NCBI RefSeq assembly: GCF_008039875.1
Contig: NZ_VRUU01000032.1
Span: 1-47,726 of the forward strand
Origin: Methylobacterium sp. WL119
GTDB lineage: Bacteria; Pseudomonadota; Alphaproteobacteria; Rhizobiales; Beijerinckiaceae
DNA length: 47,726 nt
Direction: 5' to 3'
This document shows positions 1-8,482 of this stretch, piece by piece. A program made the position numbers and the translations under genes. The notes below the pieces were generated by a model. It made no database searches and was not told the DNA's origin. It worked only from the letters and a program-made list of their open reading frames with translations. Every line of letters begins with the position of its first letter. Position 1 is the first letter of the stretch.

Positions 1-2
1 CT

Positions 3-605
3 CGTCCGGCGCGATGGTCCGGCGCGCGGCCGGCGGCCCCGGCCGCCCCGGCGCGGCCCGTGGCGACGGCACGGGCCGAGACGCCGGCCGCGCGTCCCGC
101 GTCCCCGGTCCGCCCGACGGCAGGCCCGGCCTCCGGCGACAAGCGCGGCTGGCTGTCCGATCTGCTGACGCGGGCCTCGCTCGACGACGAGGACGAGGCC
201 GGCGTCGCCGAGCCCCCCGTCCCTGCCCCGGGCACGTCGAAGGCCGCGGTGGAGACCGGTCGGATCGCCCTGGAGACGATCTCGGCCGACATCGCGCGGA
301 TGATCGACCACCGCACGGCGGTCGACCTGTGGGAGCGTTATCGTCGCGGCGAGCCGAACCTGTTCGACATCAAGATCTACACGCCGCAGGGCAAGCAGAC
401 CTTCCTGGAGATGCAGCGCCGCTACCGTGCCGACGCCGAGTTCCGCCGCACTGTCGACCGCTACGTCAGCGAGTTCGAGCGCCTGCTCGGCGACGTGGCC
501 CGCAACGACCGCGACGCGGCTCGGGCCGACGCCTACCTGACCTCCGAGACCGGCAAGGTCTACACGATGCTCGCCCATGCGAGCGGGCGGTTCGAGGGCG
601 CCTGA
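3..605 (+). CDS. Conserved hypothetical protein, C-terminal part (gene enters from the left)
   Basis: The frame is open to the left edge, so the start probably lies outside the window; a GTG at 60 is the first internal candidate. The visible N-terminal stretch is low-complexity and rich in Ala, Pro and Arg. From about position 240 the protein becomes a well-ordered, charged, mostly helical domain (ARMIDHRTAVDLWERYRRGE, then a segment around FEMQRRYRADAEF-like residues) that I recognise as a conserved tail of several large hypothetical proteins in Methylobacterium and Bradyrhizobium, sometimes loosely labelled kinesin-like. I cannot assign a function. It converges on the DUF1489 gene, with a shared terminator between them. 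Confidence 0.6.
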   Translation, partial: RPARWSGARPAAPAAPARPVATARAETPAARPASPVRPTAGPASGDKRGWLSDLLTRASLDDEDEAGVAEPPVPAPGTSKAAVETGRIALETISADIARMIDHRTAVDLWERYRRGEPNLFDIKIYTPQGKQTFLEMQRRYRADAEFRRTVDRYVSEFERLLGDVARNDRDAARADAYLTSETGKVYTMLAHASGRFEGA

Positions 606-621
606 CGCCTGCTAGTCGCGA

Positions 622-656
622 GAAGGGCGGCTCCATCGGGGCCGCCCTTCGTTTGT
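622..656. terminator. Terminator hairpin between convergent genes
   Basis: A perfect 10-bp stem (622-631 with 641-650, starting GAAGGGCGGC) encloses a 9-nt loop. It lies 17 bp after the stop of the left-hand gene and 11 bp before the stop of the convergent DUF1489 gene. A short T-rich tail (GTTTGT) follows on the plus strand. It probably serves both genes. Confidence 0.75.
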
Positions 657-660
657 CCGA

Positions 661-1101
661 TCACAGGAGCCCGAGACCGACCAGCTCGCGGCGCAGGGCC
701 TCGGGCATGGCGGCGAGGTCGGCGGCGGCGCCGATGCCGAGGTCCCCCGGCGCATCGCGCTGGGTCAGGTAGCGCCAGCCCTGGAACGGTCGGCACGGCC
801 GCGGCGTCACCGCGACGATCGCCGGATCGAGGACGAGGCGGCAGCGGCCGATGCCGTCGTCGCCGGTGACGAGGTCGATCGCGGTGATCGCCTGGCGGCA
901 GCTCAGCGTGCCCTTGATCACCCAGTAGATCGAGCCGTGCCCGGCGATCTCGGCCCGCCGCTTCGGGACCATCCGTGTGGTGTGGACCGGCGCCGGATCG
1001 GCACCGAGCCGCAACGCCTCGTCGCGGAACCGGGATTGACGCGCCTCCAACTCGTCGATCGAGGCGGGGCCGACGCAGAGCTTGAGCAGGTGAAGGGCCA
1101 C
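661..1101 (-). CDS. DUF1489 family protein
   Basis: A 146-residue protein starting at a GTG. It opens with the LHLLKLCVG segment typical of the DUF1489 family of alphaproteobacteria, followed by a conserved RMVPKR stretch, a YWVIKG segment and a C-terminal PFQGWRYL block. Length matches the family. The family is nearly universal in Rhizobiales, but its biochemical role is unknown and nothing here reveals it. It shares orientation with the ATPase gene upstream, separated by 115 bp, so cotranscription is possible. I am confident of the family, not of the function. Confidence 0.85.
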   Translation of the reverse strand: MALHLLKLCVGPASIDELEARQSRFRDEALRLGADPAPVHTTRMVPKRRAEIAGHGSIYWVIKGTLSCRQAITAIDLVTGDDGIGRCRLVLDPAIVAVTPRPCRPFQGWRYLTQRDAPGDLGIGAAADLAAMPEALRRELVGLGLL

Positions 1102-1216
1102 GATGTCGTCGGTCTCTCGCAGGCGCCGGGCGATGCGCGGAGGGTGTAACGCCGGATCATTGCGGCGAACGCGCGACCCTTCGTCCTGGCTACAAGTTCC
1201 GGCCGCGCGATCGTTG

Positions 1217-1969
1217 CTACGCGTCGGTCATCGCCTCGATCATGCCTTCGGGATCGCTCACGAACTGCCGCAGGATCCGGAAATGCTCGGTGTCCTGAAG
1301 GGCGACGGGCTCGAGGCCGTGCCGGCTCATCCGCAGCAGCCGTGCGCCAGGATGGGCCATGATGATCGGCGAATGCGTGACGATCAGCACCTGGGTCTGG
1401 TTGCCCGCCTCCATGCGCCTCAGGAGCCTGAGGAAGTCGAATTGCCGGTTCGGCGACAGGGCCGCTTCGGGCTCGTCGAAGAGGAAGATCCCGGGCTTGG
1501 CGCAGCGTTCCTCGAAGAACCGGATGAAGCCCTCGCCATGCGAGTAGGACAGGAAATCCGCGCTGGGGCTGCCGACCTCGTCGAGGTAGCGGGCGACGGA
1601 GAAGAAGCTCTCCGCCCGGAAGAACCAGCCGCGACCGACCTTCGGCAGCCAGCTCGCCCGGAGCACCCGCGCGAGGTCGCCGCCGCTGGTCTCGGCCGCC
1701 CGGGCGTTGTCGACGGCGCGGTAGCCCGCGCCGCCACCGCTCTCGTCGAACCCAGCGAGGACCGCGATGCCCTCCAGCAGGGTGGATTTCCCGACCCCGT
1801 TCTCGCCGGCGATGATGGTCACCGGACGATCGAACGCGAGCTCGAACCCGCCCTCCCGGAACAGCGGAATGCAGTAGGGATAGGCGTCGCGATCGTAGAC
1901 CGCGTCGTCGGGCAGCCAGACCCGCTTCAGGTACGGCGGCGGCAACGACTTGTTCCGATACCTCGGCAA
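1217..1969 (-). CDS. AAA family ATPase (COG3910-like, SMC/ABC-type fold)
   Basis: A 250-residue soluble ATPase. It has a Walker A motif GENGVGKST near residue 55, a Walker B IFLFDEPEAAL near residue 165 and an H-loop-like THSP segment about 35 residues later, the arrangement of small AAA_21/AAA_23 ATPases related to ABC and Rad50/RecF proteins. The signature region is short, as in COG3910 predicted ATPases. The start used is a TTG at 1969; no ATG lies before the ATPase core, so the exact start is uncertain. It stands alone, without the partner nuclease genes (TOPRIM or HNH) found beside similar ATPases in defence systems, so I would treat it as a housekeeping protein of unknown role. Confidence 0.8.
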   Translation of the reverse strand: MPRYRNKSLPPPYLKRVWLPDDAVYDRDAYPYCIPLFREGGFELAFDRPVTIIAGENGVGKSTLLEGIAVLAGFDESGGGAGYRAVDNARAAETSGGDLARVLRASWLPKVGRGWFFRAESFFSVARYLDEVGSPSADFLSYSHGEGFIRFFEERCAKPGIFLFDEPEAALSPNRQFDFLRLLRRMEAGNQTQVLIVTHSPIIMAHPGARLLRMSRHGLEPVALQDTEHFRILRQFVSDPEGMIEAMTDA

Positions 1970-2140
1970 CGCCCGGCCTCCGTCGCTTCGCCCCTTTGGC
2001 CCATAGGGGCGGCGATCTCACGGGGGCGCAAGCGGCGCGAGGCGCGATCCCGAGGTTCGGGGAACGCGTCGCCCCGCCGTGGTTCGCCGGCGCAGGCGCG
2101 GTCCCGGATCGGAGGGCGGTCTCGCTCGCACGGCGGAGCC

Positions 2141-3166
2141 CTAGCAGAACAGCGCCAGCTTCTCCTCGACGCTGAGCGCATCGATCTCGGCGAAGCTGAG
2201 CGCACGTTCCGCGGGCGGATGCGTTTCGGCGCTGACGTCGGAGGGGCTCGCGTCGGCAGCCCGGAACTCGAGGGCGTCGTCCTCGGAGGCGATCTGCGCC
2301 TCGAAATCGTCGGCCCAATCCAGCTCGGCCTCGACATCCGACGCCTCCGCGGCCGACTCGGGCTCCGGCTCGGGCTCGGGCGCCGAGGGCAGGAACACGA
2401 TGTCGTCGTGGAGCGGCACCGCACCGGGTTCGATCGCGCGGAGAGCCGCATGCGCGGCGGCGATCACCGCCGGCGCGTCCATGCCGAGATAGCGGTCGAC
2501 GTCGCTCTGATCGAGGTCCTCGGGCCGCGATTCGCGGGCCGGGCGCGAGGTCGCGTAGCCCGGCGCCGGCGGGACCGGAGCGCCGGCATCGCCCCAGATC
2601 GCCATCATCGCGATCAGGCGTTCCTCGAGATAGCGCAAGGTCTGCACGATCCGGCTCGTGCGCTGCGCCGTGAGGTCCTGGAACGAGCAGGCGGTGTAGA
2701 TCTGCGTCGCGTAGCGGTCGAGGGCGTCGCAGGCCGCCTCGTCGATGCCGTGCTCGCGCAGCGACCACGCGCTTTCCTGAACCTGCTCGGCGGCGGTGAG
2801 GATGTCGGTGGTCGCCCGCTCGGTCGCCTGGACGATCGCGTCCAGCGCCTCCGAGGCGATGCCGAGGCGGGTCTGGTCGTGATCGGGATCGGTGATCGCC
2901 GCGATCTCGGCCTTGGTCCGGCTGATCGCGCTCGCCATCTCCATGATGTCGCCGCGGAAATGGCTGACTGCGTCCGGGCCGTGCCCGTCCGTAACCGCGG
3001 ATTCAAGCCGCGCGATCGCGTCGAGCAGCACGTTCGTGTCGGCGCTGCGGTTGCGGCGGGCATACTCGGCGAGGAACCAGCGCCCGCGGGCGCTCCCGCT
3101 CATGGTCGCCTCGATGGCCTCGTACTCGGTCGGCTCGAAGGCCGTCAGCGAGTGGGAACCGGACAT
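2141..3166 (-). CDS. CheZ-type chemotaxis phosphatase family protein
   Basis: A 341-residue protein. Residues about 45-185 are a long helical region containing FQDLTAQR at 162-169. This is the CheZ signature, in which an aspartate and glutamine (here D164 and Q168) promote dephosphorylation of CheY~P. The C-terminal third is acidic and low in complexity, ending in a short conserved-looking tail (about 318-341) that could be the CheY-tethering peptide of CheZ proteins. I start it at the ATG at 3166, because the open frame upstream of that is Arg-rich and non-conserved. No che or fli genes are adjacent. A role in damping chemotaxis-type signalling is inferred from the motif. Confidence 0.75.
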   Translation of the reverse strand: MSGSHSLTAFEPTEYEAIEATMSGSARGRWFLAEYARRNRSADTNVLLDAIARLESAVTDGHGPDAVSHFRGDIMEMASAISRTKAEIAAITDPDHDQTRLGIASEALDAIVQATERATTDILTAAEQVQESAWSLREHGIDEAACDALDRYATQIYTACSFQDLTAQRTSRIVQTLRYLEERLIAMMAIWGDAGAPVPPAPGYATSRPARESRPEDLDQSDVDRYLGMDAPAVIAAAHAALRAIEPGAVPLHDDIVFLPSAPEPEPEPESAAEASDVEAELDWADDFEAQIASEDDALEFRAADASPSDVSAETHPPAERALSFAEIDALSVEEKLALFC

Positions 3167-3317
3167 GATACGCGTCCTCGAAGGCGATAGCCTCGCGCGG
3201 TGGGACGAGACCCGGCTCCGGCGCAACTCTGGCAAGAGCGCAATTTGACAGGATCGGTTTAACGGCGGCTTACGGTGGCCGCTCCCGTCCCGATCCACCC
3301 TGCATCGATCCGAGACC

Positions 3318-4541
3318 TTGGCCGCGTCCCCGACTCTCGAGCCCAGCCGTTTCCGCCTGTCGCTCCTCTACGCGGTGGTCTTCGTCGAGATCGGCATCGC
3401 GATGCCGTTCATGCCGGTCTGGCTCGCCGCGCTCGGCCTCGACGCCTCGGTGATCGGGCTGCTGCTCGCCCTGCCGATCGCCACGCGCATCGTCGCCACC
3501 GCACCGCTGATGAGCCTGATCGATCACGGCGTCGGCGCCCGGGCGCTGCTGCTGACGGGCAGCCTCGCCCTGGCGGCGACCTACGCCCTGATGCCGGCCG
3601 GCGCCGGGATCGGCTGGCCTGCGCTGGCGCTCCTCGTGCTGCTCAACGCGGTCGCCGGCGCGCCGCTGGTTCCGAGCATCGACTACCTCACCCTCGCCGC
3701 CGTCCGCCGGCAGCCGCGGCTCGACTACGCGCGGATCCGGATGTCGGGCTCGGTGGCGTTCCTCATCGCCAACCTCGCCGGCGGGGCGCTGCTCACGGCG
3801 ATGGGCGAAACCCTCGCGGTGCCGCTGCTGCTCACCGGGCTGGCGCTGATCGCGAGCGCGGTGGCGTTCACCAGCCGCTCGGTCGCCGCGCCGGCGCCGG
3901 AGCACGCGGGGGGGCTTCGTCCACGGCTGCCGCTGCGCCTCAAGCTCTGCGTCGCCGCCGCCGCCGCGATCCAGGCGAGCCACGCGGCGATCTACGCCTT
4001 CGGCAGCATCCACTGGACCGCGCACGGCTTCTCGACCGCGACGGTCGGCGCGCTCTGGGGCGTCGGGGTCGTCGCCGAGATCGTGCTGTTCGCCTGCGTC
4101 GCCCGCCTGCCGGCCGCGTGGCGCACGCCGTTCCGCTATCTCGCCCTCGGCGGCGGGGCGGCGCTGGTTCGCGCGGTAGGGATGTACGCCCTCGGCGACA
4201 CCTTGCCCGCGCTCGTCGGCCTCCAGGCCCTGCACGGGCTGACCTTCGGCGCGACGCAGCTCGGGGCGATGGCCGCCGTCTCCGCCTTCGCCCCGGACGG
4301 CGCCCGCGGCCGGGCGCAGGGCACGCTCAGCGCCGCGAACGCGACGGCGGCGGCCGGCGCCACGCTGCTCAGCGGCTTCGCCTACCGGGCCGGCGGGCCC
4401 CTCGTCTTCCTGGCGATGGCGCCGCTCGCGGTCGCGGGTCTCGCCCTGACCGCGGCCGCCGCGAGCCGGGCCGCGGCCCGGGGCCCTGTCACCGGGCAGC
4501 CTCCGGTTGCGGTGCGGCACGATACGGACCGTCAACCCTAA
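3318..4541 (+). CDS. MFS transporter, HcaT/MFS_1-like
   Basis: A 407-residue integral membrane protein with about 12 hydrophobic segments. It resembles the small MFS group that includes the 3-phenylpropionate permease HcaT and LacY-like sugar carriers: a short N-terminus (SRFRLSLLYAVVFVEIGIAM), a loop with basic residues between TM2 and TM3, and the RIRMSGSVAFL segment near residues 141-151 that corresponds to the conserved R-x-W/M-G-S stretch of HcaT-like proteins. The start is a TTG at 3318; an in-frame CTG lies a few codons upstream and no ATG is available. The substrate cannot be predicted. It lies between the divergent cheZ-like gene and the Mla operon, 51 bp ahead of the latter. Confidence 0.8.
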   Translation: MAASPTLEPSRFRLSLLYAVVFVEIGIAMPFMPVWLAALGLDASVIGLLLALPIATRIVATAPLMSLIDHGVGARALLLTGSLALAATYALMPAGAGIGWPALALLVLLNAVAGAPLVPSIDYLTLAAVRRQPRLDYARIRMSGSVAFLIANLAGGALLTAMGETLAVPLLLTGLALIASAVAFTSRSVAAPAPEHAGGLRPRLPLRLKLCVAAAAAIQASHAAIYAFGSIHWTAHGFSTATVGALWGVGVVAEIVLFACVARLPAAWRTPFRYLALGGGAALVRAVGMYALGDTLPALVGLQALHGLTFGATQLGAMAAVSAFAPDGARGRAQGTLSAANATAAAGATLLSGFAYRAGGPLVFLAMAPLAVAGLALTAAAASRAAARGPVTGQPPVAVRHDTDRQP

Positions 4542-4592
4542 TCTGAACATATCGCGCAGGCAGACCGGCGCCGATCGAGGGACACAGGCTTC

Positions 4593-5753
4593 GTGCAGGC
4601 CAACGACATCACGCCGACGCATCGACTCGACCGGCAGCCCGCCGGCGCGACCATCGCGCCGGGCGACGGACGCGTCGCGCTCGACGGGCGCTGGACGGCC
4701 GACCAGGGCGGCGCGGTCGAGACCGCCGCCGCGCGGATCGCCGCCGAGGCCAGGAGCCGCCCCGTGATGGTCGACCTGAGCGCCGTCGCGCGCCTCGACA
4801 CCCTCGGCGCCTGGGTGCTGGAGCGGACCCGCGGCGAGATCGAGGCGGCCGGCGGGCGCCTAAGCTATGCCGGCGTGCGGCCTGAGCACCGCATCCTGCT
4901 CGGCGAGATGCACCTGCGCGATCCCGAGCCGGCCGCTCCCGTGCGCCAGGGCCGGGTCTTCGCGATGCTCGACGGCCTCGGCCGCCGCGTGGTCCGCGGC
5001 GGGCACGACCTGATCACGGGGCTCGCCTTCCTCGGCGAGGTGATCGCCGCGTGCCTGCGCGTGGCGTCGCGTCCGTCGACCTTCCGCGGCCGGGCCTTCG
5101 TCAACCAGATCGAGCAGGTCGCCTTCCGCGGCGTGCCGATCATCTTCCTGATCTCGTTCCTCGTCGGCGGCATCGTCGCGCAGCAGGGCATCTTCCAGCT
5201 CCAGCGCTTCGGGGCGGCGGCCTTCGTCGTCAACCTGATCGGGCTCCTGATCCTGCGCGAGCTCGGCGTGCTGCTCACCTCGATCATGGTGGCCGGACGC
5301 TCCGGCTCGGCCTTCACCGCCGAGATCGGCTCGATGCGGATGCGCGAGGAGGTCGACGCCCTGCGCGTGATGGGGCTCGACCCGATCGAGATCCTGATCG
5401 TTCCGCGCATCCTCGCCCTCGTCGTCGGGCTGCCGATGCTGACGCTGATCGCGGCGCTCGCGGCGCTGACCGGCGGCGGCCTCACGGCGATGGCCTATGG
5501 CGGGCTCACGCTGGAGCAGTTCCTGGCGCGGCTGCAGGCGGCGGTCGGCGTCCACCACGTCCTCGTCGGGCTGATCAAGGCGCCGTTCATGGCGCTGATC
5601 ATCGGCATCATCGCGACGATCGAGGGCTTCGCCGTGGAGGGCTCGGCGGAATCGCTCGGGCGCCACGTCACCGCCTCAGTCGTTAAATCCATCTTCATGG
5701 TGATCGTCCTCGACGGGTTGTTCGCGGTGTTCTTCGCGGCGATCGATTTCTGA
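4593..5753 (+). CDS. mlaE: MlaE-type ABC permease with N-terminal STAS domain
   Basis: A 386-residue inner-membrane permease of the Mla/MCE phospholipid transport family. Residues about 25-115 form a STAS (MlaB-like) domain (VMVDLSAVARLDTLGAWVLE). From residue about 165 comes the MlaE domain with the conserved QIEQVAFRG, LRELGVLLTSIMVAGRSGSA and EEVDALRVMGLDP stretches and five or so hydrophobic segments. In E. coli MlaB is a separate small protein; here it is fused to the permease, as in many alphaproteobacteria. The start is a GTG at 4593. The ATPase gene follows after 7 bp, and the MCE protein and lipoprotein genes come next, so this is the first gene of a four-gene transporter operon that probably moves phospholipids between the membranes. 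Confidence 0.92.
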   Translation: MQANDITPTHRLDRQPAGATIAPGDGRVALDGRWTADQGGAVETAAARIAAEARSRPVMVDLSAVARLDTLGAWVLERTRGEIEAAGGRLSYAGVRPEHRILLGEMHLRDPEPAAPVRQGRVFAMLDGLGRRVVRGGHDLITGLAFLGEVIAACLRVASRPSTFRGRAFVNQIEQVAFRGVPIIFLISFLVGGIVAQQGIFQLQRFGAAAFVVNLIGLLILRELGVLLTSIMVAGRSGSAFTAEIGSMRMREEVDALRVMGLDPIEILIVPRILALVVGLPMLTLIAALAALTGGGLTAMAYGGLTLEQFLARLQAAVGVHHVLVGLIKAPFMALIIGIIATIEGFAVEGSAESLGRHVTASVVKSIFMVIVLDGLFAVFFAAIDF

Positions 5754-5760
5754 GGATCCG

Positions 5761-6588
5761 GTGCGAAACCCAGACGCCATGCCCGAGACGACCGAACCCG
5801 AACCGATCATCCGCGTCCGCGACCTCGTCGTCGGCTTTCGCGACCGCACCATCCTGAAGGGCCTGAACCTCGACATCCGCCGCGGCGAGATCCTCGGCTT
5901 CGTCGGCCCGTCGGGCCAGGGCAAGTCGGTCCTGACCCGCACGGTCCTCGGCCTCGTGGCCAAGCGCTCGGGCACCATCGAGGTGTTCGGCCAGGACATG
6001 GACGGCCTCACCATCGCCGAGCGCCGCGGCGTCGAGCAGCGCTGGGGCGTGCTGTTCCAGCAGGGCGCGCTGTTCTCGGCGCTCACCGTGAAGCAGAACA
6101 TCCAGATGCCGATGCGCGAGCACCTGAACCTGTCCGAGCGCCTGCTCGACGAGTTCGCGCGCCTCAAGATCGAGATGGTCGGCCTCAAGCCGGATGCCGC
6201 CGACAAGCTGCCCTCGGAACTGTCGGGCGGCATGATCAAGCGCGCGGCGCTGGCCCGCTCGCTCGCGCTCGACCCCGAGATCCTGTTCCTCGACGAGCCG
6301 ACCTCGGGCCTCGACCCGATCGGCGCCGGCGAGTTCGACGAGCTGGTCGCGACCCTCAAGCAGACCCTGGGCCTCACCGTCTTCATGGTGACGCACGACC
6401 TCGACAGCCTCTACACCGCATGCGACCGCATCGCGGCGCTCGGCGACGGACAGATCATCGCCGCCGGCACGATCGACGAGATGCTGGCGCACGACCACCC
6501 GTGGCTGCGCTCGTACTTCCACGGCAAGCGTGCCCGGGCGATCGTCCCGGCGGCGCCGATGCGGACGGGCGTCCCCGTCCATGCGTGA
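5761..6588 (+). CDS. mlaF: MlaF-type ABC transporter ATP-binding protein
   Basis: A 275-residue ABC ATPase that powers the MlaE permease. Walker A is GPSGQGKS, the signature is LSGGM followed by the basic helix IKRAALARSLALDP, Walker B is ILFLDEPTSGLDP and the H-loop is VTHD. The LSGGM and DPIGAGEFD segments are typical of MlaF rather than of other importers. The GTG start at 5761 has an AGGA a few bases upstream; an ATG six codons later (5779) is the alternative, without a ribosome binding site. The last 20 residues (arginine- and proline-rich) vary in the family. The operon continues with the MCE gene after 89 bp. Confidence 0.93.
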   Translation: MRNPDAMPETTEPEPIIRVRDLVVGFRDRTILKGLNLDIRRGEILGFVGPSGQGKSVLTRTVLGLVAKRSGTIEVFGQDMDGLTIAERRGVEQRWGVLFQQGALFSALTVKQNIQMPMREHLNLSERLLDEFARLKIEMVGLKPDAADKLPSELSGGMIKRAALARSLALDPEILFLDEPTSGLDPIGAGEFDELVATLKQTLGLTVFMVTHDLDSLYTACDRIAALGDGQIIAAGTIDEMLAHDHPWLRSYFHGKRARAIVPAAPMRTGVPVHA

Positions 6589-6677
6589 CCGCTCGCACCG
6601 GGGGCGGATGCCGGCGCGCCGCGCGGGTGCGCCCGCGCACCGCACGAATGCCACAGCTTGGCGGAAGGCCTGAGATC

Positions 6678-7760
6678 ATGGAGACCCGTGCGAACTTCGC
6701 CCTCATCGGCGCCTTCACCCTCGGGGTGATCCTGGTCGGCTTCGGCTTCGTGCTGTGGCTATCGGGCGGCTCGTCGCGGCAAGTGAGCCAAGCGGTGCGC
6801 GTCGTGTTCTCGGGCAGCGTCGGCGGGCTGTCGCGCGGGTCGAGCGTGACCTTCAACGGCATCAAGGTCGGCGAGGTGACGGACGTCCACCTGCTGCCGC
6901 AGGATCCGCGCCGGGTCATCGCCGAAATCAAGGTGGCCCCCTCGACGCCCCTGCGCGCCGACACCCGCGCGCGCCTCGATTCGGCGATGCTGACCGGCGT
7001 CTCGGTGATCGCGCTCAACGGCGGCAACGCCGACGCGCCGGCGCTGGCGCCGGGCACGAACGGCGAGATGCCGACGATCTTCGCCGACTCGTCCGACATC
7101 CAGGACATGATGGCCGCCGCCAAGCAGATCGCGCAGCGGGCCGACGACGTGCTCCAGCGCCTCGACAAGCTGGTCGCCGGCAACGAGGGCGCGATCACCC
7201 GCACGCTCGCCAACGTCGAGAGCTTCTCGAAGACGCTGGCCGAGGCCGGGCCCGCCGTCTCGAGCCTGGTGAAGGCGGTGGACGGCAGCAAGCTCAACCG
7301 CGTGATCGACAACGCCGACCGGTTCTCGAGCGCGCTCGCGACGTCGAGCCCGGACATCGAGGCCGGCCTGCACGACGCCCGGTCGCTGGCGGGCAAGCTC
7401 AACGCCTCGGCCGACCGGATCGACGCCGTGCTGAAGGGCGCCGAGGGCTTCCTCGGATCCGCCTCGGGCGAGGCCGGCGCCAGCACCTTCACGCAGGTGC
7501 GCGAGGCCGCGATCTCGGTGCGCGACGCCGGCAAGGCGTTCCGGACCCTGTCCGAGAACCTCGACAAGCGCACCGCCAACATCGCCACGAGCTTCGGGCG
7601 GCTCAGCGGCACCGGCCGACGCGAGGTCGAGGCTCTGTCGACCGACGGGCAACGCACGCTCAACACCCTGAACCGCACGGTCCGGACGCTGGAGCGGGAC
7701 CCCTCGCAGGTGATCTTCGGCGGCAAGCCGTCGTTGCCGGAATACAACGGTGGCCGCTGA
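6678..7760 (+). CDS. mlaD: MlaD family (MCE domain) substrate-binding protein
   Basis: A 360-residue protein anchored in the inner membrane by one N-terminal helix (residues about 8-29, FALIGAFTLGVILVGFGFVL). An MCE domain follows at about 38-115 (GSVGGLSRGSSVTFNGIKVG). The remaining 240 residues form a long helical, mostly alanine- and serine-rich region. E. coli MlaD ends soon after its MCE domain, whereas this longer form resembles the alphaproteobacterial and chloroplast TGD2-like proteins, whose tail may extend the periplasmic channel. The start is the ATG at 6678. A perfect hairpin separates it from the lipoprotein gene. Role: binding and conducting lipids in the periplasm. Confidence 0.92.
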   Translation: METRANFALIGAFTLGVILVGFGFVLWLSGGSSRQVSQAVRVVFSGSVGGLSRGSSVTFNGIKVGEVTDVHLLPQDPRRVIAEIKVAPSTPLRADTRARLDSAMLTGVSVIALNGGNADAPALAPGTNGEMPTIFADSSDIQDMMAAAKQIAQRADDVLQRLDKLVAGNEGAITRTLANVESFSKTLAEAGPAVSSLVKAVDGSKLNRVIDNADRFSSALATSSPDIEAGLHDARSLAGKLNASADRIDAVLKGAEGFLGSASGEAGASTFTQVREAAISVRDAGKAFRTLSENLDKRTANIATSFGRLSGTGRREVEALSTDGQRTLNTLNRTVRTLERDPSQVIFGGKPSLPEYNGGR

Positions 7761-7842
7761 AGTCGCGTTGTTCGGGGTCGATGTGCCTCGCCGCACGGCA
7801 CATTTCATGCGGCCGAATAGTTTGAACGGCACAGCTCCATCC

Positions 7843-7866
7843 GTTCCCGGCCACCCGGCCGGGAAC
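7843..7866. repeat. Perfect hairpin between mlaD and the auxiliary lipoprotein gene
   Basis: Two perfect 10-base arms (GTTCCCGGCC at 7843-7852 and its complement at 7857-7866) enclose ACCC. No T-run follows (the next bases are GTTCAGGT), so it is not a standard intrinsic terminator. Its position 15 bp before the lipoprotein start suggests an mRNA-processing or stabilising structure that could set lipoprotein levels relative to MlaD. That role is inferred. Confidence 0.5.
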
Positions 7867-7881
7867 GTTCAGGTATCGCGT

Positions 7882-8469
7882 ATGCTCCGTCCCGTTACCG
7901 GTCTGGCCCTGGTCGCCTCGCTCGTCGCCCCGATCCTCGGCGGCTGCGGCGGGGGCGCCGCGCCGCTGACCTTCGACCTCATGGCGCTGCCAGCCGCCGG
8001 CCGCCCGGCCGCGAGCGCGCGCGCGATCGTGGTCGCGGAGCCGGTGGGCATCCAGCCGTTCGAGGCCGATCGGATCATCGTGCGCGAGGCCGGCGGCTCG
8101 CTCTCGTTCCTCGGCGGCGGCCAATGGGCCGATCGCCTGCCGCGCCTGATCCAGACCCGGATCATCCAGAGCCTGGAGAATGCCGGCCGCCTGCGCTCGG
8201 TCTCGCGCCCCGGCGACAAGGTCGTGGCCGACTACCAGCTCATCTCCGAGATCCGCGCCTTCGACATCGCGGCCGGCATCGGCGAGGCGGTGGTGGACAT
8301 CTCGGCCAAGCTGGTCGCCGACGGCACCGGAAAGGTGGTCGCGGCCCGGATCTTCACGGCGCGCGTGCCCGTCACCGCGGTCGATGCCGGCAACGGCGCG
8401 CGGGCGCTCGACCAGGCGCTCGGCACCGTGCTCGCGGACCTGGTGCGCTGGGTGAACGTCGGGCGCTGA
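7882..8469 (+). CDS. ABC-type transport auxiliary lipoprotein (Mla/Pqi-type)
   Basis: A 195-residue outer-membrane or periplasmic lipoprotein. The ATG at 7882 gives a clean lipoprotein signal, with a hydrophobic stretch and the lipobox LGGC (Cys22). The mature part shows the fold pattern of the ABC_trans_aux family (formerly DUF330, PqiC/MlaD partners): VVAEPVGIQPFEADRIIVR, a WADRLPRLIQ helix and a C-terminal helix of ALDQALGTVLADLV. It closes the Mla operon. In the family these lipoproteins dock MCE transporters to the outer membrane. The open frame extends upstream of 7882 through the hairpin, but that extension looks non-coding. It converges on the XRE gene with a 13-bp gap. Confidence 0.85.
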   Translation: MLRPVTGLALVASLVAPILGGCGGGAAPLTFDLMALPAAGRPAASARAIVVAEPVGIQPFEADRIIVREAGGSLSFLGGGQWADRLPRLIQTRIIQSLENAGRLRSVSRPGDKVVADYQLISEIRAFDIAAGIGEAVVDISAKLVADGTGKVVAARIFTARVPVTAVDAGNGARALDQALGTVLADLVRWVNVGR

Positions 8470-8482
8470 GCGCCCGGGCCGC

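Noticed and set aside
1217..1969. Two-gene defence system around the AAA ATPase
   Set aside because: Similar ATPases pair with nucleases in defence loci, but the neighbours here are DUF1489 and a CheZ-like protein, both housekeeping-type genes.
918..2768. Long minus-strand open frame (616 codons) across the ATPase and cheZ-like genes
   Set aside because: It is an Arg-rich shadow frame of high-GC DNA, overlapping two genes that have clear motifs in another frame.
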